A DNA stretch of 64,000 nt from Penium margaritaceum (Eukaryota; Streptophyta; Zygnematophyceae; Desmidiales; Peniaceae). The translations under genes were made by a program, and so were the position numbers. Below the pieces are notes generated by a model, which had not been told where the DNA came from, did no database searches, and worked only from the letters and a program-made list of their open reading frames with translations. The stretch spans positions 53,232 to 117,231 of the forward strand of contig SZWC01002441.1 in the NCBI GenBank assembly GCA_023375785.1, given 5' to 3'. This document shows positions 20,791 to 32,319 of this stretch, in pieces. Within the stretch, counting starts at the first letter, position 1. Every line of letters begins with the position of its first letter.

Positions 20791-21870
20791 CGCTGCCATC
20801 GGTAGTGGCATCCGCAACTGCGGCATGCTGCGCTTGCCGCTACATCCACACCTGGGTCACGCTCTGCAACGTCTTGTCGAGGTCGTTGCATCGGCGGCTT
20901 GCCTCATGGGCGGCCAGGCGCTGTAGCTGGGGATCACGGTCAAGGCCCGTGCTGCTCTGCCCGACGTGGGCCAGCAGGTTGGCGAACACAAACTTGAGCT
21001 CTGATGTCGTCAGAGCATCGACGATAGCCTCCAAGGCCTCACGTTGTCCGTGCACCCTTACCCACTGCAAGAGGGTACGGTTCGCGTACATGCCTCCAAG
21101 GAGTCCCACCTTTTAGAGGAGACTTTCGTCAGTGACGACGCTCGAGTGTGTGCTGCCTTGCCCCATTGCGACCGCATCGTAGGAAGGGGAGTCCACCCCC
21201 ATTCCTCCGAGTGGTGCCGTATCTCCACCGTTAGTGGTGATCCTGAGTCGGCCTGCCGCCTCAGCAGCAAACTCCGCGAGCCTACGACGGTCATCGCGAA
21301 TTGCCTTCACAGCGTCATTGTCTGGCTCGTTCCCACGGGAACTTCTCGTGTGACCGCTTTCAGCGTCCTTGCTGCTCTCGGCAGTCTCGCTGCCATCAGC
21401 AGCTTCAGGCGATGCGGCGGGCGTCTTATCCTCCTCGAGCAATCGGCTCGAGTTCGCCGCACGACGATGACGATGGTCCCGATCCTCATCGCCTTCACCA
21501 TCGTCGGCGTCGTGCTCTTCGTCGGGGTCCCCCTCTAGGAGATCCTCCTCCATTGGGTCGTCCGTCGCGTGGGGGTTGCCCACGTGCGCGTCGACATGCT
21601 CGTTGAGCACTTTTCAGTCTTCGCACGCTCCTCGGTGTCGCCGAGGTTGGCGTCGGTTTCCTTAGGCAGTATGGTTGCCTTAGGCGGTACGGTTGCCGTA
21701 GGCGGTACGGTTGCCTTAGGCGGTACGGTTGCCTTTGGGTTGGCAACTGTGCTCGCGGCGACGGCTCCCAAAATTTGGAGTCCGCCGAGAGCTCGTGGTG
21801 AGGCTGTCATCACCTTGCACTTGTTGGTCTTGGACGGTCCGGCACTTTCCATCTCGTCGTTCGTGCAACT
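20790..21870 (-). pseudogene. Gypsy-1 gag N-terminal extension, acidic and repetitive
   Basis: About 1 kb upstream of the gag core encodes low-complexity protein: a Pro/Thr repeat, then a strongly acidic region (LLEGDPDEEHDADDGEGDED) and an Arg/Ala-rich part. No known domain. The putative start is near 21850 (MESAGPSKTNKCKVM). Confidence 0.55.
21655..21745 (-). repeat. 18-bp minisatellite in Gypsy-1 gag extension
   Basis: Five units of a GGTTGCCTTAGGCGGTAC-like 18-mer in tandem, encoding KATVPP-type hexapeptide repeats on the minus strand. The unit length keeps the reading frame. Confidence 0.8.
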
Positions 21871-22704
21871 AGCATGTGAAGGTCGTTGTGAGGATCACAC
21901 CACAACTTAAAGGAGGAATCGCCTCCTAAAATCTAGCTCTCACGATCGGTGAGGTAATTTCAATTTAAATTTCTACTTTCCTAGGCCGCCACGTCGGCAC
22001 AAGGTCGTGGGTTTTGAAACTAGTCTTCCTAAGTCGTGACTCACGGAAATTGGTAGCGATTAGATTCTAGAAAAACAGAAAATTACAATACAAGGAATTG
22101 ACAAGAAGTGTGAGTACCGCTCACAAAGCTAGGCAAAGAGTGAGAGAGGAATTATAACAATTCCTAGTAACTCCTCCAAACCTTCTTCTAACTTCTTGTC
22201 TTCTTCTGTCTTCTTGTCTTCCTTGGCCTCCTCTTGAGTCATCTTCGCGTGTCTCGCGGCCCTTGGTGGCGTCCTCCTTGAGCCGATGGCGTTGGGGAAG
22301 CCGCCAAAAGTCCTCAAGGTGTCGTCCTCCCTCTTTTTAGGGCTTTCTCAAGCTGTGAGAGCCCCTGGCCTTGGGAAGAAGTGCTGTCCCAATTTCTGGT
22401 TGAAGGAGGGGCGGAAGGAGCCTTGAGAAGAGGGGAAAAGTAGGTATTCCCTATCCTGTCCCAAAAAATTTCCCCTAGCCCACTGGGATGGAGAAGAGAC
22501 TGTGGAGAAGAAGCCCCGAAAAATAGAGCTCTTTTCTAGATTTCTAACGTACTTTACGGTGCTTCAAACGGTGAAGCGTAGATGCCGTAGTCCCTTCTGG
22601 CATTTCTGCTGCTGCTTGTAGCTGCCGACGGCGTTTTATCTATGTCGTAGCCGCCGTTTCCATCGAACTCTTGGTCGCGAGGGTCGTCTGGCTTTGAGAA
22701 CCAC
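21871..22704 (-). other. Gypsy-1 untranslated leader
   Basis: About 830 bp between the 5' LTR and the putative gag start, without supported coding frames. The likely primer-binding site (minus strand, starting TGGTTCTCAAAG, 22703 leftwards) lies one base from the LTR. I cannot assign its tRNA, but it is not the initiator-Met site used by the other elements. Confidence 0.55.
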
Positions 22705-23391
22705 TGTAACGGGTCGAGTCTCTAGCTCCTGCTTTGAAGTCATCGTCGGAGTTCGCAGAATGGCGTTCTCAGTCCGTGTCAGGGGTTTACCCCCTTCGCA
22801 GGACTGAGGGACAATCGTCATTAATGACCCAGAGCAGGGAGATTTGAATATTTCGAGTCTCCGAAGGCCCATTTCCGTTTTTAACCTTACCCCTGGTTTT
22901 GGGGTCCAAACCGGGGGTTTTTACCTCGAACTCTTGTGTTCGCACAAGTTATTTCGTTATTTTTATGTTGAAGTTTGTCGCAAACGAACTTCAATTTACG
23001 TTTTGACGTTTTGGTACAAAATCATCGCGTGTGAGGCACGCTGGCGATTTTGCGCCAGTTCTCTGGCCTCTCGTCCCTTGTCCCCCTCCCTCGTCCTCGC
23101 TTGCTCGCTTACGAGGAGGGCAAGCGGGGGCAAGGGCACGAGGCCACGAGGCCTCCTCCTCGAGGCCCTCGTGGGCCCTCAGCCGCAAATCGAGCTGAGG
23201 CCGCGATCAGTGGCTGGCGGCTGGCCGGCCGGTCGCTTGGCCGGCTGCCAGCCGTCCAGCCGGCCGGCAGCGAGCTGGCCGGCGGCCAGCGAAATGCTGG
23301 CCGCCGGCCAGCCCTCGCTGACGCCAAGGGTGGTGCGCAACCACCCTTCGCTTCAGTGAGGAGGGAGGGCTGAACCGGCCCTCCCACTACA
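22705..23391 (-). repeat. Gypsy-1 5' LTR
   Basis: 687 bp. On the minus strand it runs from TGTAGTGGG to CCCGTTACA, giving proper TG...CA ends. Confidence 0.92.
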
Positions 23392-23924
23392 ATCATACCC
23401 TTGCGTAGCCCTTCACAGTGTGGACTGCTTGGAACAGGCTGCAGGTCAAACGACGGAGTGTGCGTCACACTAGTGTCAACAACCTGAGAGAGTGGTGATA
23501 GCCTATAGGGTGGAGCTCGTTAAGCGAGTCCACCCATTGGCCGCCGAGAGGGAGCTCGCCGGCACTCACCCAAAACATAAAACAAAATCAAGGCACAAGT
23601 GCCCACGTGTCCCACACACCCACAATCTGAGTTTGGACCTAAACTATGTCTGTTTGAAGTACCACAAGTTCCCAGGTAGAATCAACATAGGTCATCGATT
23701 CAGTGCAAGTCAAACACGAATATCCACAAGACCAGATTTAACGGAGACAATGTCTGAGTAGGCCCAGTGGTGGCGTTAGTGCTCGAGGTGGCTGATCACA
23801 ACTGCTCGGCAGCCGCCGAGCTTGCGTCTGCTCCTCCAGTCTTCCGTACCCTTTGCCTCTTCAGGAGTCTACAAGGCAATAGACATGAGCCAAGAGGTCA
23901 CAATAAGCTGTATGTACAATATCA
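23392..23924 (-). repeat. Copia-2 3' LTR, inner piece
   Basis: It matches 30844-31372 of the 5' LTR (about 90% alike). Its right edge CAATATCA abuts the polypurine tract. Confidence 0.9.
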
Positions 23925-23933
23925 CTCCCCCAT
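23925..23933 (-). other. Copia-2 polypurine tract
   Basis: On the minus strand ATGGGGGAG directly precedes the 3' LTR, identical to the tract of Copia-1. Confidence 0.85.
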
Positions 23934-24179
23934 GACCACATGGCGAATAGGACCATCGACATAAGAGAACTGACACAAACAACAACACATGCACAACGAT
24001 GGTGAATGATAGCAGACTTAGCTCAAGAGCAGAGGTCAATCCATAGTACAGGCATGGTGCAATCCCACAAAATGCACCGCCACAAGAAACTTCGTACGAC
24101 TGATGGCCTTTGTAAAAAAATCAGCCCGCTGCGAGTCGGTGCCGACCCACACGACCTGTATCTCACCTGATCCACCAGA

Positions 24180-25660
24180 TCTCAGACGTAATGGTACTCA
24201 ATGTTGATGTGTTTCGTGCGTGCATGAAACACACCGGAGTTCTCCGTGATGGCCTTTGCGCTTTTGTTGTCACACCGAAGTACAACATGGGGCATGGATT
24301 GGCGTAGTTCACGCAACAGACGCGCCAACCACATACTCTCGGTCGTGCCAACACCCAAAGCTACATACTCTGCTTTGGCGGTGCTGCGAGCGATGTAGCC
24401 CTGCTTACCATTGCGCCACGAGACGGCAGTTTCTCCAATGAGTAAGATGTAGCCGGTGTCACTCTTGCCGTCTGGGCTCCATGCCCAGTCACTGTATGTG
24501 TACCCGTCGAGAACCACAGAGGCTTGCCCACAGTAGTGAAGTCCAATCTGAGCGGTGGACACCACGCCTCTAAAACCCGCCTGCGTGGCGCCTGTGAGAA
24601 CATCGCGAGCAGGTTGACAGTGAAGGCTACGTCCGGCCACGTCGTCGTGGCCAGGTACATGAGTGAGCCAATGACTCGCAAGTACAAGGTCACCTAGCCC
24701 CCCCAGCTCTGCTGGATCAGTGACCTTCAGAGTGTCCTGACCGTCAGGGGTGATCAGGGTCGACGTCGTGCGCACGTCGCTAAGTAGCTCGGCGAAGCGC
24801 TCCCCCAGAGTGAGAGCGTACCGCTCCTGATGGACCAGGAGTGTCCGCCAAGCGCGATCACGCATGATCAACATGCCCAGAAACACAGCGACCTCTCCCA
24901 GGTATTTCATTTTGTATGTCGACTGTAGCACTCCCTTGGCTGCTTTGACAGCCTTCTGATCGGGCGAAGCGATCAGAAGGTTGTCAACATAGACCACGAC
25001 AGCCGTGAGTGGCATAGGAGTCTAGGAGACGAAGAGCGATGGGTCCGCCGTGCTCTGGGCATAGCCGGCTCGTAGGAGTATGCCGGTGATCTCTTTGTTC
25101 CAGCACCTAGGTGACTGCTTCAGGCCGTACAATGCCTTCCACAACCGCCACACCCGCTACTGTTATCCTCAAACCCAGGGGGTTGAGCCATGTAGATCTC
25201 TTCATCCAGCTTCCCATGTAGAAATACGTTCTTGACATGCATCTGGTGGAGTTCCCAGAGGTGCTGGGCTACCTAGGACAGCAGGCCTAAGGCCGTAGTC
25301 GTGCGCCCAACTAGTGCGAAGGTGTCAGTGAAGTCAATCCCCTCCACCTAAGAGAACCCCTTCGTAGTCAACCACACTTCTCAGCGGTAGACCGTGTTGT
25401 CTGACTTGAGCTTCTTCCACAAGACCCACTTGGCCTGAACAACCTTTCGTCCGCGCGGGAGGTCTACAAGGTTGTAAACCCCATGCTCATCGATGGCTGC
25501 CAGCTTAGCCTCGCAAGCTGCGCACCAGAGGGCCGCATCGGGACCGGCCAAGGCCTGACGTAGTGTGCTGGGATCTGGCGTCTCTCCCACCACACTGAGG
25601 TCTGGGGCCACGGTGGTTCCACTTTGCGTGGCCAAGGCATAGGCCACAAACGGGGAGCCA
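24180..25660 (-). pseudogene. Copia-2 reverse transcriptase and RNase H
   Basis: The N-terminal part at about 25381-25650 contains YNLVDLPRGRKVVQAKWVLW. The palm carries VVYVDNLLIASPDQKAVKA and KMKYLGEVAVFLGM (about 24850-25010). RNase H shows ARSTAKAEYVALGVGTTESM and RTKHINIEYHYV near 24182-24420. The resemblance to Copia-1 is clear. The element is broken. Confidence 0.85.
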
Positions 25661-25799
25661 ACAGTGATGGTGGATTCTACGGAGTCGGCTGCAAGTTGTC
25701 ACTCGTGAGCAAAGAGCGTGAGGCATGTGTCACAGCCAGGGTGTACTTTAGTGAGTCCCTACGTGTAGAGACCTAGGGTCCTGGTGCCGGGGTCTCCAC

Positions 25800-26400
25800 T
25801 ACGCACACTACGAGTAGGACGTGGGCAAAGACACCCACCCTCACCTCGTCTCTAGGGCTCTGGAGACGTCGCAACTGGCACAGGAGGTGGACATGCATAA
25901 GGCACCGACACGACTTGCAACGTATCTGGTGGTACCGGTGTGTTGCCTGGGGAGACGGAGGAGGGTGACGACACTGGCGAGTCGACCGGCCGCACTGGCG
26001 ACGTAAGTGGTAACGACACAGACGATGCAGGCGCCGCTATTGGTGACATAGTTGTGGATGACGTGGACGACAACAAAGATTCAGCAGGTGATGTAGGTGA
26101 CGAGAAGGGAGGAGGGGCTGATGCCACCTAAGACACAGGCGGGAGAGGCGGTGTGGGCAGCGCAGGTGGGATGGGCATCGCAGGCGAGCTAGCTGGCGTG
26201 GGGGACGGACCAGTAGCACCCCGGGTGACTGGGATAGTGGCATCGTTCAGCCCATCCCTCCTTGCGGGGTATCGCACCATACCCTGGGGAATGTGACTGT
26301 GGGTTGCCACCGATGGACAGGTCACGGAAGGAGAGGTGCTGAAAGAAAAAGCACATCTCGAGACTCGACAATGCGCCGCCGACTAGGGTCCTAGAAGCGC
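25800..26400 (-). pseudogene. Copia-2 integrase-RT linker
   Basis: A Pro/Ser-rich low-complexity linker (for example SSPTSPAESLLSSTSSTT near 26060-26110) lies between integrase and reverse transcriptase, like the linker of Copia-1. Confidence 0.55.
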
Positions 26401-27300
26401 CATGCCTTGGAGCATGGAGCCACGCACAGAGACACATAGACTGGACCACGAGGGGAGAACTTGGACCCCTACTGTTCTGGTGTATACCAAACGCAGGCAA
26501 GAGATCCCTAGACACGGGCGAGCCAGAGGTCGGCACAACGCCCGTACCATAGTTGGTACGGGGTGTGCGTGTTGGGGAGGGGGCCGTGAGGGATCCGTTT
26601 CCAGACCCATGTCACATAGGCCATGCCCTCGAAATCGAATGCTTTTGGCATGCCGCTGTCCACCCGCATCGAGCGAACCGCATCCTCCATGGTGCGATTC
26701 TAGCGCTCAGACATGCCATTCTGCTGGGGTGTGGCAGGGACGGAGAGGTTGTGAAACACACCCACTTCGGCAAAGTACCAGTCCAGGTCCCCCATGAACT
26801 CACCAACCCTATCAGAGCGGAAGTGCTGGAGACGATGGCCAGACTGGCGTTCGGCCATAACCAGCCACGTGCGTACGGCAAGTGCAGCGTCGTTTTTCAT
26901 GCGCGAACTGAAAATCCAGTGCATGTACGTTATTTCATTCGTGATTGTTAGGACGTATCGACCTCTGTCCTCCTTGAACTCCACATGGAGGGGTCCCAGG
27001 AGATCAGAGTAAACCAGCTCGAGGGGTTTTAGAGGCCGTGAGTCGGACAGAGGATATGTGGCATGGTGCATCTTACCTTGAGCGCTCTGCAAGCAGTCGC
27101 TTTTAGGCGGTGCCTCAAAGGACGCTGCATCAAGGCCAAGTGCGGGGTTTGTGCGAATTAGGCGGTCGACGACATCTAGGTGGACATGGCACAAGTGCAC
27201 TAGAAAATGGTGCTCAGGAGACAGAGTTCCCGTCACAAACACTTGTGCAGCAGGGGATGCAGAGATGGGGAAAGACATGGGACAGTGAGAGACATGGTAC
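26400..27300 (-). pseudogene. Copia-2 integrase
   Basis: The core has LELVYSDLLGPLHVEFKEDR near 26950-27010, HFRSDRVGEFMGDLDW near 26790-26840 and ATPQQNGMSER near 26700-26735, the Copia integrase signature with its Asp, Asp and Glu regions. A pre-integrase segment (HFLVHLCHVHLDVVDRL) lies just before it. The element is broken. Confidence 0.85.
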
Positions 27301-27479
27301 AAGTCACCAACTGCCTTGCCACAGAGCACTACTTCAGCGGCAGCACAAACTGAGACCGCGACATCCTCACCAGTGAACGCGACACTGAGACCCATTCACG
27401 TGCATGCACGTCCGGACAGTAGGCTGAGTTCTAAATCAGGCACATACAGCACGTTGGAGATGTAAATCGGCCCTGAAAG

Positions 27480-27660
27480 CCCATAGAATTACACCACACC
27501 CTCACCCTGGACAGGCACTTCATGCCCAGCAGCCGTCCGCACAGACCGCACAGAGCCAACGGGACCAAGCACGACAAAATCACAGCGACGACATGTCATG
27601 TGGTCCGTGGCGCCTGAATCTAGGATCCAGGTGGCATCTGTCACACGATCTGGCGAGGTG
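27480..27660 (-). pseudogene. Copia-2 protease
   Basis: VTDATWILDSGATDHMTCRR is the Copia protease active-site region, followed by SVRSVRTAAGHEVPVQGEGV, close to the Copia-1 sequence in the same place. Confidence 0.85.
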
Positions 27661-28109
27661 ACCAAACAGCTGGCGATAGAACAAGCAGTAGACAAGGGTT
27701 GCTCAGCAGATGACTGCTGAGCTGCGAAGGCGACACGTGCTTGCGACTCATCAAGCCATGACAGGTCGTCATGGCCCATACACATAGCGGCAAAGATAGC
27801 GGACGGACCAGCACTATCATGTGTGACGAACGACTCCACAGACTCAACATCGCACTGTGTCCCGCCACCACCATCCCGACCGCACGGCAGAGACTCGACA
27901 GACCCAACACTGGAACCCCTTGGCTCATTCAATGCACTCGTACCTCCCCGAGTGGTGAGTCGTAGGAGCTGGCGAAGTTCAGCGACGTCGCGGGCCTGCG
28001 TCGCGAGCTGCTGCTCCAAGGGTGATAGGTCGTCGGGATGGGCTGCGGCGACGTCCTCTGCTGATGTGGGCGGTGTGTCGGTCGTTGTAGTGGAATGCAC
28101 GGAGGCTCG

Positions 28110-29640
28110 CTCATGCTGTTTCAACGCCTTCTATAGCCCTTGTGAAATCTTTGTCCAGTTCTTGGGGAGCTTGCACTCCGTGTAGAGGTGTGCTCCTACG
28201 TAGTTGTAGCACTCCCATTGTCACCTCTCGGTCGGCTTTGGAGTATTTTGTCTCTTGCCATCCACCACCCCGCCTGTTGTTCCGTCCCTTCTTCCCTTGA
28301 AGTGCTGCAGCTATGCCGGTTGCTGCTACATTTGTCGCTGTTGGCTGCAACGACTGACGAGAGGTGGGGGGAATGGTGCGTACTGCCTGGCCTCTTGTGA
28401 CGGCTGCAGCTGTTGCACCATGGCGGGCGTCATTTGCTGCTCCCACTCCTGCTACGTGGAGGAAGTGCTTGGTGGCCCATGACAGCAGCGGGCCTTTGTC
28501 GGCCATCTCCTGAAGACTCTGGAGGCTGAAGTTTTCGAAGGTTTTTGCGTACTCGCGTCCAACACCAATCCAAATGGTGTTGAAGGCCATGAGTTGACCC
28601 GGTCCGTTTGTCCCCAGGGCCCTGTACTGCCGCATCGCCCGTCGCCAGTAGTCGGCCGGTGTCTCATGCGTACCCTGACGCAAGGCGTTGAAGTCCGAGG
28701 TACGCTTTTATGTGGTTGCCATGGTCGCGCCTTCAAAAAGTGTGGTTGCCAGGTTCCAGGCGCCACGCGGGTCAGATCTACTACTGGTGCGGGGATCACC
28801 AAGAAAGGGTTCGAAGTCGAGGGTGTACTCCTCTTGGACGGCCTTGAGGAGACCGTAGGTGACACGCACAACATTTGTTGTCTGCTGAGGATCTGTGGTC
28901 TAGTACGGACTGGTGTAGTACAGGTACACCTCCTCACTGACTTCCCACGTGCGGAATCGTGCCTCTCAGATGGCGTAACTTTCCTCGTGCCGGTAGGCGA
29001 GGGGATCTGTCTTGAACCACTTTAGGGGCTTGGCCGTCGGCAAAGCTGTCAGGACAGCTTGTTTGAGGGAAGAAGACAAGGGGTCCTTTGTAAGTCCCAG
29101 GCTCAGGCGGAGCATCTCGTCCTCTAAGGAGGCCAGGCCTATGGTTGCCCTGAGTGTATTGCTTGGACCTGCTGCACCGCTTAGTGCAGTTTTGCGCGCC
29201 AGACGGGTCAAACCCCACTTTTCCAGCTATGTGTGGCACAGGTGCAACATGCCTTCCTCCTCACTAGCATCGGAGTCCGACTCAAGAAGATTATCCGATG
29301 GCTCAACATCGAAAGCTCCTAGAGCCGAGTCAACGTTGGCTGCAACCGCACTCTTGACAGTCATTTTGCCCTTGCACACGGCATCGTGGAGGAGCTTCTG
29401 ATGACGCTCCTGCTACTATGGCGACTGCTGACGCTGTTGCGGCTGCTGCTGCGGCTGCAACTGTTGCTGAGGTTGCTGCTGCTGCTGCTGCTGCTGCAGC
29501 TGAATTGTATTCCGAAAGATCTTGAACAAATATACCATCTGCTTTGCCATCTGTTCAGCCTGCTGAGCCTGCTGCTCTCACAGCTTGCGTAGGCCACGTG
29601 CCAGTGCGCTTGGGCTAGACGAGGATTCGTCCTGCGTCGT
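28110..29640 (-). pseudogene. gag: Copia-2 gag with Gln-rich N-terminal part
   Basis: The gag core at about 28110-28690 includes THETPADYWRRAMRQYRALG and FENFSLQSLQEMADKGPLLS. A knuckle-like segment is near 28160-28210. Upstream, at about 29400-29580, a CAG-rich tract on the minus strand encodes a run of Gln residues with scattered Pro and Leu. Gag forms the particle. The element is broken. Confidence 0.7.
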
Positions 29641-30029
29641 GCCCGGCGTGCTGCCCATCACATTGGAGGCTGCAATGTCAGCATCCGTAGTGGAGCTGGT
29701 GCTGCCAACTGTGGCAGGTGGCTCCTTGGGCATCCTGACAACTGGACCCACTGCTGAAAAATGCGGTAGCGTTTACCCCGCCCCAGTGGGCGTGGGTTCA
29801 ATGTAGAGGCATTTTTCAGCCTGGAAATTGCCAATGGAGCCCCTTCCGTTGCCAAAGAATTTTTCAGCAGCGTTACCCCCGCCCCAATGGACGTGGGAAA
29901 TCAGGTAGGGGCTTTGGCCGTCGGAAGTGTATACATGAACCACCCCCACCCAACCCAGGATTAGAGGGAGCCCAGTCATCAGGGGGAAGGGCATACCGAC
30001 CAGGTCCGAGGACGAAATGCCGTCATTGC

Positions 30030-30800
30030 TATCGCTAGTTATGCTGCTACTGCTACTGCACCTGCAGCAGCAGCTGCTACTGCTGCTACTGCTCCGCTTC
30101 CACTACTGCTATGTGTAGCCGTCGTCACCACAGCAACGGCGGAAGGAGTGGCGTTGCAGCTGCCGTTGCTTTGGCTGCTGTGCAATGTCGCAGCCGCCGG
30201 CGACCGCTGCTAGGTGCTGCTGCACGAAACCCCTACTGAGGCTGTTGCCCCACGTGGCTACAGCCGTTGCTGTGGCTGTGCATTAGTCACCGTGACTGTG
30301 TGCAGTGCCGCAGCTGCTGATCTTGGCTGCTCGTAACTGTGGCATAATGCCGCAGCTGCCGCTATTGCTTGCTGTTGCTCACCGCTGCTCCTCGGTCGCC
30401 ACTACAACTGTTGCTCGCTACTCCAGCTGCCGGTAGCCGCTGCAACCCGCTTTGTGCTGTGGCTCAATGCTGCACCTGTAGTAGCCGCTCCGCACTGCTG
30501 TGACTGCTGCTCGCTGCTGCTCACTACTGCCTACTGCTGCTGCTCGGTCATCACTACGATTGCTGCTTGCTGCTGTAGCTACCGGCGACCGCTGCCGCCC
30601 ACTGTTGTGCACCACCACCGCTGCCATCACTACTACGAGCAATCATCACCATGGTTGCTGCCTTCGCGCGGCTGCTTCTGCCGCTTCTGCTTTACGCAGG
30701 TGCTGTTCAGCTCCATCGTCAAAGCGGCTGCTGTCTAGCGGGCCCTCCCAGGACCGCGATGCACTCCTCTCGCGCTACGCGACGAGCTTTGGCTCGTCTC
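30030..30800 (-). other. Copia-2 leader with CTG/CAG-like triplets
   Basis: The leader between the 5' LTR and gag is dense in CTGCTG-type triplets and short imperfect repeats. I see no supported gene. It occupies the same place as the long C/T-rich leader of Copia-1. Confidence 0.6.
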
Positions 30801-30812
30801 GCTCTGATACCA
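30801..30812 (-). other. Copia-2 primer-binding site
   Basis: On the minus strand TGGTATCAGAGC, complementary to plant initiator-Met tRNA, abuts the 5' LTR. Confidence 0.92.
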
Positions 30813-31372
30813 AAACAAACACATCAAGCACCCCTTCCCTTACACCCTTGCGTAGCCCTTCACAGTGTGGACTGCTTGGAACAGGCGACAGGTGAAATGG
30901 TGGTGTGTGCATCACGCTAGTATCAACAACGTGAGAGAGTGGTGAGAGCCTACGGGATGGAGCTCGTGAAGCGAGTCCACTCGTTGGCCGGCGAGAGGGA
31001 GCTCGCCGACACTCACCCAAAACAAGAAACAAAATCAAGGCACAAGTGCCCACGTGTCCCACACACCCACAATCTGAGTTTGGACCTAAACTATGTCTGT
31101 CTGAAGTACCACAAGTTCACAGGTAGGACCAACATAGGTCATCGAGCCACTGTAAGTCAAACACGAAAAATCCACAAGACCAGATTTAATGGAGACAATT
31201 TCCGAGCAGGCCCAGTGGTGGCGCAAGTGCACCTGGCGGCTGATCACAGCTGCTCGGCAGCCGCCGAGCTCGCATCTGCTCCCCCAGTCTTCCGTACCCT
31301 CTGCCTCATCAGGAGTCTGCAAGGCAATAGACGTGAGCCGAGAGGTCACAGTAAGCTGTATGTACAATATCA
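30813..31372 (-). repeat. Copia-2 5' LTR
   Basis: 560 bp. On the minus strand it starts TGATATTGTACATAC. It matches the two pieces of the 3' LTR. Confidence 0.9.
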
Positions 31373-31605
31373 GAACTAGGCACCTCTAACAAATTTGTCC
31401 TCATAAAAGTACTTCATGCATTTTTGCCCGAATGGTTCGCATGAAGAGAGTTGAGCGTGCACGCTCGTAGTATGTTAAAAAAAAAAATCTTTCGTCGAAG
31501 ATTATGGTCACCTTCACAACGATCACCACTGAAGAAATGTAAAACAACATTTCCATACGCACATGCACGGAGGCGTTGCATGTTCCATTTGCCAAAATTT
31601 CGACA
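31373..31605. repeat. Flanking repeat B, right copy
   Basis: 233 bp, the direct repeat of 14510-14738, starting exactly at the outer edge of Copia-2's 5' LTR. Confidence 0.8.
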
Positions 31606-32066
31606 ACAGGTCCGCGTGTGACAGCTTATAATACATGTATTTTGTTCGTGCTCCCTGTCTTATGGCATCTCTGGCTTCAAAAGATCTCTCACCAAAGTTG
31701 ACATGCACATCAGCTAACCAGAACAGGGACATTTTTATACGACCACGAGTATGTCACACTTGAGGGTCAGTCATTGCGTTGTTCTGCGAGCGTTGCAGTT
31801 AGTCTAGGTCCTCACTCCCCCTCCTGTCTCACTGTGCATGGTGTTAGCAACCATCCTAGCTTGAGGTGAGTCTGGGGGATGGAGGTATGTTACAGATTCA
31901 AAGCACAATTTCATTTTCATTATGCTCCCAATGTGGTACGATGGCGGGGGTTGGACGGCTAAGTACAGGCGAGCCATCGTCCCCATCAACTAGTCAACCC
32001 TGACGCATTCCCTGAATTAGCGACCCTCTCTAGTATGGCATAGCTTCATTTCAAGCTAACAACCAC
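31606..32066. other. Non-coding stretch left of the MULE gene
   Basis: About 460 bp without supported coding frames. It may hold the MULE promoter and left terminal repeat, but no long terminal inverted repeat could be matched by eye. Confidence 0.4.
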
Positions 32067-32319
32067 ATGCACCATTTTGATGCCCCCTCATGGACGGATG
32101 ATCTGAGTGACTGGTACACACACCTTGAGAAGGAACAGTTTTTGGAGCAACAGGCAGTGCAGTTCATCACCCCACGCTCCCTAGAACCCGGTACTGTCAC
32201 CTACAGTCTTGGAAAAGTCCACCGTGTGAGACCTCTTCGCTTCATGGAACTTGACGGGAACACGTGTGTTGACGCCATGGATGCATGATGCACCGATTTA
32301 GACACCCTACTGTTGACAA

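Larger units (their letters stand above)
14761..23391 (-). mobile_element. Gypsy-1, chromodomain Ty3/Gypsy element nested in Copia-2
   Basis: A minus-strand Ty3/Gypsy chromovirus of 8,631 bp. It has LTRs of 733 and 687 bp, a long acidic gag leader, gag with a zinc knuckle, protease, reverse transcriptase, RNase H, integrase and a C-terminal chromodomain. The LTRs are about 90% alike. It sits inside the 3' LTR of Copia-2. The flanking 5-mers (CTTAC left, ATCAT right) do not match, so the target duplication has decayed or the joint is not simple. It is heavily broken (more than ten breaks). Confidence 0.92.
14739..31372 (-). mobile_element. Copia-2, Ty1/Copia LTR retrotransposon, split by Gypsy-1
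   Basis: A minus-strand Copia element of about 8.0 kb once the nested Gypsy-1 (14761-23391) is set aside. Its 5' LTR is 30813-31372 and its 3' LTR is in two pieces, 14739-14760 and 23392-23924. Primer site, gag, protease, integrase, reverse transcriptase, RNase H and polypurine tract all lie in Copia order. Its LTRs differ at roughly 10% of positions, so it is much older than Copia-1, to which it is related. It is heavily broken (ten or more breaks). Confidence 0.9.

Noticed and set aside
15820-22300. Plus-strand frames across Gypsy-1
   Set aside because: They are opposite-strand shadows of gag and pol, which read on the minus strand with clear motifs.
30454-30895. Plus-strand Cys/Ala/Thr-rich frames in the Copia-2 leader
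   Set aside because: They are antisense translations of CTG/CAG-like triplet repeats.
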